Of a stretch of DNA of 64,000 bases, positions 19,165 through 27,706 are shown one piece after another. Numbering within the stretch: position 1 is the first letter of the stretch; each line of letters starts with the position of its first letter. Source of the stretch: Rickettsia endosymbiont of Gonocerus acuteangulatus (GTDB lineage: Bacteria > Pseudomonadota > Alphaproteobacteria > Rickettsiales > Rickettsiaceae); the NCBI RefSeq assembly GCF_964026435.1, contig NZ_OZ032147.1:1-64000 (forward strand), in the 5' to 3' direction. The notes beneath the pieces were generated by a model. That model worked only from the letters and a program-made list of their open reading frames with translations, was not told the origin of the DNA and did no database searches. Position numbers and translations under genes: made by a program.

Positions 19165-19326
19165 TCACTTTTCCATCTTGCGTGCAAGGCTTTCTAGATA
19201 ACTTGCTATAGTGGATAAAGTTTCTGCAAATTTTTCTTCGTCTTGGGAATTTTTTTGAAGACTATTGGTCTCAATCTTATTAGCAAGATGTGTTATTTCG
19301 GATTGAGCATTAAGTAGGGCTATAAC
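19165..19326 (-). pseudogene. zapA-like cell-division gene, C-terminal remnant
   Basis: The last 53 codons of a ZapA-like protein: AVIALLNAQSEITHLANKIE then a coiled-coil tail ending SYLESLARKMEK, matching the ZapA C-terminal helix. The N-terminal half (FtsZ-binding domain) is replaced by the terminal repeat of the IS5-type element at 19327, and the open frame merely runs on into IS codons. The missing half is not elsewhere in this window. ZapA is non-essential in other bacteria, which fits its loss. Assignment is from the tail pattern and the adjacent 6S-like RNA. Confidence 0.6.
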
Positions 19327-19408
19327 GGCTTTGTTCGGAAGGGTAATAAAAAAGGAAGGGTAGTATGTAGAGAATACCATATAATATTCTGGAATAGATA
19401 AGTTATAA

Positions 19409-20519
19409 CAAAACTTACGCTATGTTTGGTTCTAAATATCGTAAAGATGGAGAACGCAGCTGTTGTTGCATATATTCATCTAAAAGCCCTAACTTTATTT
19501 GGTAAACCGTTTTACCGATTGTATTTGCAGTCCTTTTGAGAAATGCCCAAACTAAAAATGCCCAACTAATATGATTACGTTGAATACGCTGTTTCCTGCA
19601 TTGACAACGTTCTATCCCAGTAAGTTGCTTAATTTCTCTGTGCATGCTCTCAATTACCCATCGAAAGCCACACTCATCTTGTGCAGCTTTAGAAGATTTG
19701 TGAGTTTTGTTATTGGTAACAACATACTCAACTCTGTTGGTAGAAACAGTAAATTTAAACAAATTAACATGCTTATTTTTAGCAAAGCCTTTTATATGAA
19801 TCTCTACTCCATGCCTGATCTCTTCATCTGAAAATGTCAACTCTTTTACAGCTTTATAAGGTTTAGAATCGTGCGTTTTACTAACGTTTCTATTGGCTTT
19901 AATAGGGGCATAATAATATTTCCCCAGAGAGTCAACATGTTGCATAATTTTGTGTGTAGAATACCATGTGTCAAAAAGTACTGTTTGAAAAGGAATCTTC
20001 TTGCTATAAACAGCATTATTTAACATGTTTAATAGGTGTTCTAGTTTTGTTGCTCCATCATGATCAGGTGCAAAAATTCGATAATCTATTACCCAAAACT
20101 TATTAATATCAGGGTTATAATATACCAGACTCACTACTCCTATACCTTTAGTAACTCTACCTGTAGCTCCACTGTACTGCGATCTTGCAATTTCTATTTG
20201 CTTCATATTCCTTTTATTTAAAACCGTATCATCAAATATTGTATATCCATTAGATGAAAAAAATAACATCATTCTTGATGTGTTCCCATAACAAAGAAGG
20301 TGTATATTTTTCATTCCTTAAAAATCTATTAATAACATCATGACTACATTTCTTTGCATGTTCAGCGTAGTAGGTTAAACTATAATTCTTTTGGCTAACT
20401 ATTAAAAATTGACAATAATCTGTCCTATTAATTGGTATTGCTTGCAACTTTATCCTCTTTGACATGTTTAATTATTTTTACAATAATTTATCACTTTTTT
20501 ACTCATAGCGTAAGTTTTG
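19409..20519 (-). mobile_element. IS701-like element (copy B), transposase in two frames
   Basis: Flanked by the 4-bp duplication ATAA (19405-19408 and 20520-20523), so it inserted directly into the IS5 element. Transposase frames are 20250-20465 and 19415-20314, split by a seven-base homopolymer exactly as in copy A, with which it shares the variant KRNMKQIE. Confidence 0.9.
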
Positions 20520-20950
20520 ATAAATTAAAAATGCCATACAAAGAAAGAACAAAAACAGGTTTGCCAAGAAAAATAGATAAGCCAGATATAAAATAACCAA
20601 TTGGTCACAATATAACGATAGTTTAAGAAAAAGAGGGATGGTCAGCCTGTATTTCCCTGAAGGTGATTTAGAGTCTTTGTTCATTAATACACAACCTTAC
20701 GTAGAGGGAGAATCTGGGAGGACAACGACATACCAAGTACCATATATACAACTAATTTATACATTATATCGTTTATTTGATTTCGGGCAGCGTCAAATAA
20801 CAGGTTACTTTGAGGATCTATGGCGGGGCAAGGGTCTTGAGATTCCAGTACCAAGTTTTGGTCATCTATGTGATTTATTTTCACAGATACCATTAGAGGT
20901 CAAACAGTTTTGCAATAAACTTGCTGTGCGTATCAAGAATGGCGAAGCTA

Positions 20951-21911
20951 TAGCATAAGTCATTAAGGTACTGACAGAGCGAGAGTATCATGTTATAGTA
21001 AGCAAATATTAACAAGCATGTAAAGAGATATGGCACGAGCATATGCAATAGAACTAAGACTAAGAGTTATAAAAGCTGTAGAAGCAGGGATACGAATAAG
21101 TAAGGTAAGTAAATTATTTAATGTAAGTCGTGATACTATATATAAATGGAAAAAATTAAAAGATAAGCAAGGTACTTTAGAAGCAGCAACTGGTTATCAG
21201 AAAGGACATAGTCATAAGATAAAAGATTCAGAATCTTTTAAAGAATTTTTTAAAGCTAATATGAATAAAACATCAAAGGAGTTAGCAAAGCAATGGGGTA
21301 ATATTGCATCTGTAACTATTTTAAGACAAATCAGAAAACTTGGTTATAGCTATAAAAAAACTCATTTTCATCCGAAAAGAGATATTAAATTAAGAAATGA
21401 ATTTATAGCAAAGATACAAACCATCACAAAGGACAAATTAGTATATCTTGATGAATCTGGAATAGAGGATAATGCTTGCAAAGAGTATGGATGGAGCATT
21501 ATAGGACAAAGGTGTTATGGAGAAAAGGTGTATCAACATAAATTTAGAATAAGTATGATAGCTGGTCTTTGTAATGGTAATCTTATTGCTCCTGTAATAT
21601 TTGAAGGTAATTGTAATACAGAGGTCTTTAAAACTTATATTAGGGATGTATTAATTACAGAATTACAACCTGGGCAAACCGTTATTATGGATAACATTAA
21701 TTTTCATAAAAATTCTAAAGTTAAAGAGTTCATTGAATCCGTTGGTTGTACCATATTGTATTTACCAACTTACTCTCCTGATTTAAATCCTATAGAGCAT
21801 TACTGGTTTAAGATAAAAAATGAAATTAGGAAAGTTGTAGGAGATTTTGAAACATTTTATGATGCTGTTTTTAATACTATTAAATTGTCAGTATCTTAAT
21901 GATTTATGCTA
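20951..21911 (+). mobile_element. IS630-family element (type 1), complete
   Basis: Ends tagcataagtcattaagg and the inverse aatgatttatgcta lie at a TA-rich target (tata) inside the IS5 transposase gene, as expected for TA-targeting IS630 elements. The IS5 frame resumes directly after it. Confidence 0.9.
21030..21899 (+). CDS. IS630-family transposase (type 1), intact
   Basis: A 289-residue DDE transposase. The N-terminal half is a helix-turn-helix (LRVIKAVEAGIRISKVSKLF, then SRDTIYKWKK). The catalytic core has VYLDESGIEDNA (first Asp), VIMDNINFHKN (second Asp) and LPTYSPDLNPIEHYWFK (Glu), the signature of the IS630/Tc1 group. It is the only unbroken copy of this type in the window; other copies at 11258 and 40380 are truncated or frameshifted. 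It may be the source of mobility for all type 1 copies. Confidence 0.94.
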   Translation: MARAYAIELRLRVIKAVEAGIRISKVSKLFNVSRDTIYKWKKLKDKQGTLEAATGYQKGHSHKIKDSESFKEFFKANMNKTSKELAKQWGNIASVTILRQIRKLGYSYKKTHFHPKRDIKLRNEFIAKIQTITKDKLVYLDESGIEDNACKEYGWSIIGQRCYGEKVYQHKFRISMIAGLCNGNLIAPVIFEGNCNTEVFKTYIRDVLITELQPGQTVIMDNINFHKNSKVKEFIESVGCTILYLPTYSPDLNPIEHYWFKIKNEIRKVVGDFETFYDAVFNTIKLSVS

Positions 21912-22535
21912 TATATCTCTGATACTAGATAGCACAGGTCTTAGATTTAATACAGCTAGTAACTGGTATGAAACAAAATACAATAAAGTCTGTAAGAATA
22001 AGCCATGGCAGAAAATGCATATTTCTATAGATCCTGCAATGAATATTCATGATGTTGAGATTACTGATTGCTATACTGCTGATATAGAGATGCTAGAGTC
22101 CTTAATACCAGAGAATATATCGGTAGATAGAGTAATTGCTGATGGTGCTTACTATAAGTATTGAAGGAGTTGAGAAATTAAGTAATTGCGGTATTACGCC
22201 AGTAATTCCTCCCCCACGTAATGCTAAGATATATGGTCAAGATAACACCATATGGCATGATAAGGTTGTAAGTTATATTAGTAAGAAAGGTAACATTTAT
22301 GCATTTTATAAAAAATACTGTTATGGAATTAGGGCACGAATTGAAGCTCAAATTTCAAGAATTAAGAGATGTATTGGTTCATCTCTATTAACTAAAAAAA
22401 TATCATCACAAAAACGTGAAGCAATTGTTATTACCAATATTATAAATTTATGGAATTCATTCGGTAAATGTGTCGCAGTCAAAATAGGATAATTACATCT
22501 AAAAAAGACCAACAGATACCCTTCCGAACAAAGCC

Positions 22536-22796
22536 GCTTATTATACTCTAATTCGTAGTTTATTTAAATCGCCATACAATAAAATTATACTTATAATTGA
22601 TAAGCAACTTTTAAAATCTTTCTTAGGTTTATTTCGTTCTATTATTCTTGGTACATTATCATATCTCAAGTTAATTAAAATTTTCATCTATGATGAGAAT
22701 GATTTTGCTCTAGATATAAAAGCCTTAAAAAGTAATAAAAATTACTTCTGGTCTTATAAAATTAATTACTTTAAAAAACTGATTAATGGGGAGTGA
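22536..22796 (+). pseudogene. Unrecognised gene, 3' fragment
   Basis: An open frame of 86 codons starts exactly at the end of the IS5 element and ends TGA at 22794-22796, with residues such as SFLGLFRSIILGTLSYLKL and FIYDENDFALDIKALKS. It has no start of its own and looks like the C-terminal end of a longer protein cut off by the IS. I do not recognise the family. Composition is like the neighbouring core genes. Confidence 0.5.
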
Positions 22797-22830
22797 TTAG
22801 TTCTGCCCGCATGGATCGAAAAGTGCTCTC

Positions 22831-22933
22831 GATGTCATCTCTTGGCTTGCTAACTAGATCCAGAAAATAATAAAAAATACTAATTTTATTAGTATTTTTA
22901 AGCTGGATCTAGTTCCCAAGCCACGGGAGGACA
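22831..22933. repeat. Palindromic repeat (type B)
   Basis: Arms gatgtcatctcttggcttgc and cccaagccacgggaggac. It abuts the end of the HEPN gene. Confidence 0.82.
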
Positions 22934-22935
22934 AC

Positions 22936-23590
22936 CTATCCATTAATCCTTGCCATACAAATTCTTTCGGTGATTTCTTTTAATTTTTCTATTCGCTCAA
23001 TAAGATAAAGCAGCTGTTCTTTCGTAATCTTATAATTTTTATCATATCGTGCATCAACATAAGCTTTTTTTAACAACTCGAAACATTCTTTTCGTTCAGG
23101 CGTTGCAATAGGGAAAACTTGTAATAACTTACTGCTATAATTTCCTGCCATACCTCCTAATTCTTCTATATCGTGCAATTTAGGCTTATAGTTAGAAAAA
23201 ACTAATAAAATAGCACTATAGAAACTTTCGGTAGCTTGATGAAGTGAAAAAGCTGCTATAGCATTCTCAGAATCTTTTAAATAGTTATTTGCTCCTTTTA
23301 AAAATCCTTTTCCTCTTCCAAACCAATATTCTAAATAATCTTGAGCAATTTCTTTCATCTCACTCCAAGGTAAATCTTTAGCTTCGCTTAAAGTATACTC
23401 ACCACTGTCGTATAAAAGTATTCCTTCTTTTTTTATATCGGTATAATAAATAACCTCCTTTTTCTAGTTGCTTATTTACTTCCTCTATTGACTCTAAAAT
23501 TATTGATATCCGTGAATCATAAGGGATAATCTGATCTTTTATTACTCCTTTTCTTTTTAATCTCTTTTGGGTATATTCCCCGCCGCTTGC
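22936..23590 (-). pseudogene. Nucleotidyltransferase-HEPN protein, 5'-truncated and frameshifted
   Basis: The 3' part (22936-23358 and its upstream in-frame extension) encodes a HEPN domain: EIAQDYLEYWFGRGKGFLKG, NAIAAFSLHQATESFYSAILL and the tail with AYVDARYDKNYKI, where the R-x4-6-H-like motif is not perfect. Upstream, in another frame to about 23590, is the end of a minimal nucleotidyltransferase domain (QIIPYDSRISIILESIEE). A one-base loss near 23440 separates the parts; restoring it gives the join TDIKKEGILLYDSGEYTL. The nucleotidyltransferase active site is missing, removed at the IS200 element. MNT-HEPN pairs are often toxin-antitoxin modules; this one is dead or reduced to the HEPN half. 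Confidence 0.75.
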
Positions 23591-24086
23591 GGCGTAATAT
23601 GGCGGAATGAGCAAATATATACATAAAAGTCATAATGTTACGGTACTGCTGTATCACATGGTATTTCCAGCAAAATATCGCCGAGCAGTGTTTGACGTAT
23701 CAGTTGATCAAGTATTACGAGAAATATGTTTAGAGATAGAAAAGAGATATCAAATAAAATTTTTAGAAATAGGGGTTGATGAAGATCATGTCCATTTTTT
23801 GGTACAATCTGTACCAACCTATAGCGTAACAAAAATAGTAACAACAATTAAAAGTGTTACAGCTCGTCAAATATTTAGACAGTGTCCACAGGTAAAGAAA
23901 CAATTATGGGGTGGAGAATTTTGGACTGATGGATATTTTACGAGTACGGTAGGTAAGCATGGAAATGAGAATATGATAGGAAAATACGTAAAAAACCAAG
24001 GCAAGGAATATCAGAAACTGCATGAGGATCATCAGCTAGCTTTCTTCTAAAATACCCCGCTGCTTGCGGCGGGGATTACTTTTATT
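23560..24086 (+). mobile_element. IS200/IS605-family element (copy 1)
   Basis: The unit shared with 31163-31689 begins near tcttttgggtatattcccc and ends ggggattacttttat. Subterminal hairpins ccccgccgcttgcggcg and ccccgctgcttgcggcgggg are the expected ends of IS200-type elements. Exact tips are uncertain by a few bases. Confidence 0.88.
23607..24050 (+). CDS. tnpA: IS200/IS605-family Y1 transposase TnpA (copy 1)
   Basis: A 147-residue single-strand DNA transposase. It shows the HUH motif HVH (residues 61-63, in DEDHVHFLVQ) and the catalytic Tyr127 in NMIGKYVKNQG. It is intact and differs from copy 2 at one residue (His against Tyr139 near the end). No TnpB is present, as in IS200 itself. Confidence 0.95.
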   Translation: MSKYIHKSHNVTVLLYHMVFPAKYRRAVFDVSVDQVLREICLEIEKRYQIKFLEIGVDEDHVHFLVQSVPTYSVTKIVTTIKSVTARQIFRQCPQVKKQLWGGEFWTDGYFTSTVGKHGNENMIGKYVKNQGKEYQKLHEDHQLAFF

Positions 24087-24094
24087 TTCTAGTT

Positions 24095-24262
24095 CGTCAT
24101 CCCGTGGCAACATTGCCTGCGTGGATCGAAAAGTGATCTCGGTGTCATTCCCGCGGAGGCGGGAATCCAGAAAATTTAAATAAATACAATTCTTGATTAT
24201 AAAAACCAGTTATATTTATGTTTAGTAATTAATGGATTCCCGCCTCCGCAGGAATGACACCG
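24095..24262. repeat. Palindromic repeats (type A plus a type B fragment)
   Basis: A partial type B arm (cgtcatcccgtggcaac) leads into a full type A copy, gtcattcccgcggaggcggg to cctccgcaggaatgacacc. Confidence 0.85.
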
Positions 24263-24318
24263 AAGTCATACAGCAACCTAGGTCAAGCAACTAAATAACA
24301 CCGAAAACGTTTTTCGAT

Positions 24319-24574
24319 TTAACTTTCTTCTTCTAATAATTCAAAGTTTAATCCATTCATTATTTCTTCCGCTTCTTCTAAATATTGAGGGGATTTTTTC
24401 ATTGCATTAAAACTCTTTAATAATACCTTCCTGCTCAAATTTAGATTGAAGATTATCAAGTTCATGTATAATTGCTTGACGAATAAAAGCTGTTCTAGAT
24501 AGTCCTAGTTTTTTAGCAACCTCATTACTTGCTTTAGCTATGTCATCAGGTATAGTAATGGATAAATTTGTCAT
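24319..24574 (-). pseudogene. Ribbon-helix-helix antitoxin-like gene, frameshifted
   Basis: The N-terminal part MTNLSITIPDDIAKASNEVA and LGLSRTAFIRQAIIHELD is a ribbon-helix-helix DNA-binding fold typical of antitoxins. I start it at 24574, the Met before TNLSITIP. The frame stops at 24407, but deleting one G there (aaagag to aaaag) continues it as FNAMKKSPQYLEEAEEIMNG and on to a stop at 24319, a tail typical of this antitoxin type. No toxin gene is adjacent; the next DNA is palindromic repeat. The shortened 55-residue form may still bind DNA. Confidence 0.7.
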
Positions 24575-24601
24575 ATCAAATTCTATATTTAATTGCAATA
24601 T

Positions 24602-24757
24602 CTAATCTTTTTTAGTGCTGTCATCCTCTTTCATTCCGTCTTTGAAAGCTTTAAGACCTTTGGCAAGGTCGGACATAACTTGTGGTAATTTACCAGCACC
24701 GAATAATACAAAAATAATTAATAGAACTATTAATAAATGGCTGAAGCTCATTCCCAT
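24602..24757 (-). CDS. tatA: Sec-independent translocase protein TatA
   Basis: A 51-residue protein with one N-terminal membrane helix ([20 protein letters not shown]) followed by an amphipathic helix ([13 protein letters not shown]) and a charged tail DDSTKKD, exactly the TatA plan. The FGAGKLP hinge is diagnostic. TatA forms the pore for export of folded proteins with TatC, which is not in the window. It is divergent from pgpA. Confidence 0.93.
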   Translation of the reverse strand: MGMSFSHLLIVLLIIFVLFGAGKLPQVMSDLAKGLKAFKDGMKEDDSTKKD

Positions 24758-24824
24758 AGTATTTCTTGCTATATAAGTTAAAATTTTATTATATTATATA
24801 TTATAAATCTAATCCAGAGCAAAA

Positions 24825-25424
24825 ATGTTCACTAAAAAACAATTCTCAGAATTCTTTGTTACTTTCTTTTATATCGGAAAAATAAAATATTGCCCAGGCA
24901 CTTTCGGCTCTCTTGCAGCTTTTCCCCTATGCTACGCTATAATGTATTTTGTTGTTGATAATAAGATAATTATTCCTTTTGCAAATCTTACGCTTAATGA
25001 AGCTCAGCTTGTCAGTATGGTCATTATAGCCTCTGCTATATGTTTATTGCTTCTAATATTCGGCACATATTTTACTAAAATATACTTAAAATATACGGAT
25101 TCTAAAGACCCAAAAGAGGTAGTAATTGACGAGGTAGTAGGGCAGTTACTAACTGTTATTTTAGTATTTTTCTCAGCGATTTTTGCTAATGATTCAAACC
25201 TAGTAAAGCATTTAAGTACTTTAAAAGTTAGTATAATATTACTTTTTATATTACCTTTTTGTCTGTTCCGTCTTTTTGATATATTAAAACCTTGGCCTAT
25301 TAATTGGCTTGATAAAAATATTAAAGGTAGCCTTGGGGTTATGGTTGATGATTTAGCTGCTGCAATCTTCGCTGCAGTAACGCAATATGCAATTGTATTT
25401 GTGTTAATTGATAAAACTTATTGA
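24825..25424 (+). CDS. pgpA: Phosphatidylglycerophosphatase A
   Basis: A 199-residue inner-membrane enzyme that dephosphorylates phosphatidylglycerophosphate to phosphatidylglycerol. Family motifs are KYCPGTFGSLAAFP near the N-terminus, the acidic DPKEVVIDEVVGQLLTV and FRLFDILKPWPINWLDK, ending GVMVDDLAAAIFAA. Four membrane segments are seen. Its stop codon overlaps the -35 box of the promoter at 25421-25449. Confidence 0.94.
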   Translation: MFTKKQFSEFFVTFFYIGKIKYCPGTFGSLAAFPLCYAIMYFVVDNKIIIPFANLTLNEAQLVSMVIIASAICLLLLIFGTYFTKIYLKYTDSKDPKEVVIDEVVGQLLTVILVFFSAIFANDSNLVKHLSTLKVSIILLFILPFCLFRLFDILKPWPINWLDKNIKGSLGVMVDDLAAAIFAAVTQYAIVFVLIDKTY

Positions 25425-25449
25425 AGCTTTATGTTAAGTATGTTATAAT
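25421..25449 (+). promoter_or_regulatory. Consensus-like sigma-70 promoter upstream of a Tyr-rich leader ORF
   Basis: TTGAAG (25421-25426) and a perfect TATAAT (25444-25449) are separated by exactly 17 bases. It lies right after pgpA and reads toward a small ORF and then phhA. The predicted start is about 25456. Confidence 0.7.
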
Positions 25450-25477
25450 TAATTTATGATTAATTAAGGAGTAAATC

Positions 25478-25576
25478 ATGTATTACTATTATCAAAATTC
25501 AAAAATATCTCGATTATGTAATTTAACAAACAGGTTTAAACAATGTCTATCTCACCAACAACTATCCAGCTTATAA
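25478..25576 (+). CDS. Small ORF, possible Tyr-rich leader peptide
   Basis: A 32-codon ORF starting MYYYYQNSK: four successive Tyr codons (TAT TAC TAT TAT) follow the ATG. It has a strong ribosome site (AAGGAG, 7 bases before ATG) and a consensus promoter 29 bases upstream. The downstream gene in the same direction is phhA, which makes tyrosine from phenylalanine, so a tyrosine-sensing leader is possible. I see no clear attenuator with a T-run, and a palindromic repeat lies between this ORF and phhA. Alternatively it is a gene remnant in AT-rich DNA. Function is inferred only. Confidence 0.5.
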   Translation: MYYYYQNSKISRLCNLTNRFKQCLSHQQLSSL

Positions 25577-25677
25577 AAATTCCATCACTCACGTTTAGTC
25601 GTGTTGTGGCTAATTTAATATCTTTCACTACCCCATTCTCATATTACTACACTAAAGTTTCTTATTATCGATATTAA
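25543..25677 (+). CDS. Second small ORF overlapping the first, Tyr-rich end
   Basis: It overlaps the previous ORF in another frame. AGG lies 8 bases before its ATG. It encodes 44 residues ending FSYYYTKVSYYRY, and its stop codon lies in the perfect palindrome tcgatattaatatcga (25668-25683). Coding is uncertain. Confidence 0.3.
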   Translation: MSISPTTIQLIKIPSLTFSRVVANLISFTTPFSYYYTKVSYYRY

Positions 25678-25751
25678 TATCGAATTCTAAATTATTACCA
25701 ATTAACTAAATTCTCTTTTGTTTATTATTTGCGACTTTTTCGGTTTGACTT

Positions 25752-25869
25752 ATGTCATTCCCGCATAGGCGGGAATCCAGCATAAAGCGAGATGAATCGA
25801 GCTTTTAATTTTAAAAATCTGTTATATTTATGATTTTTTACTGGATTCCCGCCGTTGCTGGGAATGACA
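25752..25869. repeat. Palindromic repeat (type A)
   Basis: Arms atgtcattcccgcataggcg and cgccgttgctgggaatgaca flank agcgagatgaatcgagctt. It lies between the leader-like ORFs and phhA. From 25684 to 25751 nothing else is seen. Confidence 0.87.
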
Positions 25870-25928
25870 CAAATAGTACTTCAAAAGAGAATAACTAAAT
25901 TAAACAATATTATTCTTATGAGGAAACT

Positions 25929-26669
25929 ATGTCATCTTTATTAGACCACCCAATGGTGTGTTCTGAGCAATTGGAAAAATTTACTGAAACAGATCATGAA
26001 ATTTGGAAAACATTATTTAACAGACATACCGAATTATTAAAAAACAGAGCTACAAACGAAATAGTAGAAGGAATAGAAAAATTAAAAATTTGTAATGATC
26101 GAATTCCTAAATTTACCGAGCTTAATAGAATATTAATGAAAGAAACCAATTTTTCTATAATACCGGTAAAAGGCTTTATACCTGAAGATTTATTTTTTAA
26201 ATTTCTAGCAGAGCGTAAATTTCCTTCTACCTGTTTTATTCGTCAGCCTCATCAACTTGATTATTTGGAAGAACCCGATATATTCCATGACGTTTTCGGT
26301 CATGTGCCGTTACTTGTAAATCCCGTATTTGCTGACTTTATGCAGCAATTTGGGCTAAAAGGTTTAGAAGCCATTGAAGCGGGTATGCTTAAATTTGCCT
26401 CAGCTCTATATTGGTTTACGGTTGAATTCAGGCTCATCCAGTCAAATGATAACTTGCGAATATACGGAGCTGGTATTATTTCCTCTAAAGGTGAATCTAT
26501 TTACTCTTTAGAATCAGAAATTCCTATGCGTTTGGAGTTTGATTTAAATAAGGTGATAAAAACAGAGTATGAGACGGATTCTTTCCAGAAAACATATTTT
26601 GTAATTAAAAGTTTTCAACAGCTATTTGATATGCTAAATAATCTAGACTGGAAAAAGATAAAACAATAA
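25929..26669 (+). CDS. phhA: Phenylalanine 4-hydroxylase
   Basis: A 246-residue iron- and pterin-dependent aromatic amino acid hydroxylase that converts Phe to Tyr. The iron-binding FHDVFGHVPLL (two His of the facial triad) and the Glu in ALYWFTVEFRL are present, with FIRQPHQLDYLEEPDI upstream. It has only the catalytic domain, as usual in bacteria. The ribosome site is TGAGGAAAC. The next gene, 21 bases on, encodes the dehydratase that recycles the pterin cofactor, a classical phhA-phhB pair. Rickettsiae import most amino acids, so a role in host tyrosine or pterin chemistry is open. Confidence 0.95.
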   Translation: MSSLLDHPMVCSEQLEKFTETDHEIWKTLFNRHTELLKNRATNEIVEGIEKLKICNDRIPKFTELNRILMKETNFSIIPVKGFIPEDLFFKFLAERKFPSTCFIRQPHQLDYLEEPDIFHDVFGHVPLLVNPVFADFMQQFGLKGLEAIEAGMLKFASALYWFTVEFRLIQSNDNLRIYGAGIISSKGESIYSLESEIPMRLEFDLNKVIKTEYETDSFQKTYFVIKSFQQLFDMLNNLDWKKIKQ

Positions 26670-26690
26670 TAATTAAAAAATAGGTTTATT

Positions 26691-27032
26691 ATGACAATAA
26701 CATGTTCACTAAGTGATAAAAAATGTATTCCATGCGAGGGAGGTGTTCCGCCTATTGAGAAAAAAGAAATCGATAAATTACTATCTGAATTACAAAATGA
26801 ATGGATAGTGAATGAGTCAGGACATCTATACAAAAAGTATAAATTTCCTAATTTTATGCAACCTATAGAATTTGCTAATAAAATAGCTGAAATTGCCGAG
26901 CAGGAAGTACATCACCCAGATTTGACTATATCTTGGGGAGCTTGCATAGTAGAAATATGGACTCACAAAATTGATGGTCTTACTGAGAGCGATTTTATTT
27001 TAGCCGCAAAAATAGACCTTTTGCAAAATTAA
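26691..27032 (+). CDS. phhB: Pterin-4-alpha-carbinolamine dehydratase
   Basis: A 113-residue PCD/DCoH-family protein that dehydrates 4a-hydroxytetrahydropterin made by PhhA. The active-site motif [11 protein letters not shown] followed by [12 protein letters not shown] is diagnostic. The start [18 protein letters not shown] is a Cys-bearing N-terminal extension common in bacterial members. It follows phhA by 21 bases and must be co-transcribed. Its stop codon lies inside the arm of a palindromic repeat. Confidence 0.94.
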   Translation: MTITCSLSDKKCIPCEGGVPPIEKKEIDKLLSELQNEWIVNESGHLYKKYKFPNFMQPIEFANKIAEIAEQEVHHPDLTISWGACIVEIWTHKIDGLTESDFILAAKIDLLQN

Positions 27033-27153
27033 CTTCTAGAGGTAATTTGTACGTCAATCCGGTACTCGGATCCTCACGTAGGTTTACTACGCTGCGGTCC
27101 TGCGTTCCGTGTTTCTTTCAAATTCCTCTCTATAAGTTAAATTTTGCAAGTAG
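27020..27153. repeat. Palindromic repeat of another kind
   Basis: Inverted arms ttttgcaaaattaacttc and gttaaattttgcaag, with aggtaattt matched by aaattcct inside, enclose a GC-richer core (ggtactcggatcctcacg). It overlaps the end of the dehydratase gene. A short type D remnant (tagccaatttttcaaat) follows near 27240. Confidence 0.75.
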
Positions 27154-27282
27154 TTTATTTACATTGCTTCTAATTATTCTTCATTTATTTAAAAGCTAAA
27201 ATATATTAAGTATACATTTAATAAATGAAGAGTTGGGTAGCCAATTTTTCAAATAAAACGAATATACCGCTTTAAATTATCA

Positions 27283-27311
27283 TTGACTAATTGCCAATAT
27301 AATAATATGAT
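27283..27311 (+). promoter_or_regulatory. Probable rplU-rpmA promoter
   Basis: TTGACT (27283-27288) and TATGAT (27306-27311) with a 17-base spacer, 38 bases before the rplU start. Confidence 0.65.
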
Positions 27312-27349
27312 ACGACAAATATTTATAAATTTTTAAAGAGATATTTTTC

Positions 27350-27667
27350 ATGTTCGCAGTTATAAAAGCAGGTGGAAAACAATATAAAGTAGACCAAAAT
27401 AGCGTTATTAAAGTCGAAAAAATTGAAGGTGAGCTTGGCTCTAAAATTCAGCTTAATCAGGTTTTAATGATGGGTGAATATTCAAAGCCTTCTTTTATCG
27501 GTACTCCATTAGTAAAAGGAGCTGTTGTTACAGCTGAAATTACTAACCAGCTTAGAGATAATAAAATTATAATTTTTAAGAAAAAACGTAGAAAAAATTA
27601 TCGTCGTAAAGCCGGTCATCGTCAAGAATTGACAGAGCTGAAAATATTAGATATTACAAAACAATAA
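27350..27667 (+). CDS. rplU: 50S ribosomal protein L21
   Basis: A 105-residue ribosomal protein. It begins [14 protein letters not shown], the unmistakable L21 start, and has [15 protein letters not shown] near the C-terminus, the rRNA-binding segment. It lies 39 bases before rpmA, the usual pair, under the promoter at 27283-27311. Confidence 0.97.
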   Translation: MFAVIKAGGKQYKVDQNSVIKVEKIEGELGSKIQLNQVLMMGEYSKPSFIGTPLVKGAVVTAEITNQLRDNKIIIFKKKRRKNYRRKAGHRQELTELKILDITKQ

Positions 27668-27706
27668 TAGACTTTTTGTAAAAGTTAATAATAAAGGAAT
27701 CATAAG

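Larger units (their letters stand above)
19327..22535 (+). mobile_element. IS5-family element (copy 2) with two nested elements
   Basis: Bounded by ggctttgttcggaagggt at 19327 and its inverse at 22518-22535. Inside, an IS701-like element (19409-20519) and an IS630 element (20951-21911) are inserted. The joined transposase segments show the IS903-like DDE blocks LDSTGLRF, VIADGAYY and YGIRARIEAQISRIKR, but a G is lost near 20582 and an A is gained near 22158, so it is dead. Flanks show no target duplication: zapA on one side, an unrelated gene fragment on the other. Confidence 0.88.

Noticed and set aside
24319-24399. Separate 27-residue peptide after the antitoxin-like gene
   Set aside because: One base change joins it to the upstream frame and it matches the expected antitoxin tail, so it is better read as the frameshifted end of that gene.
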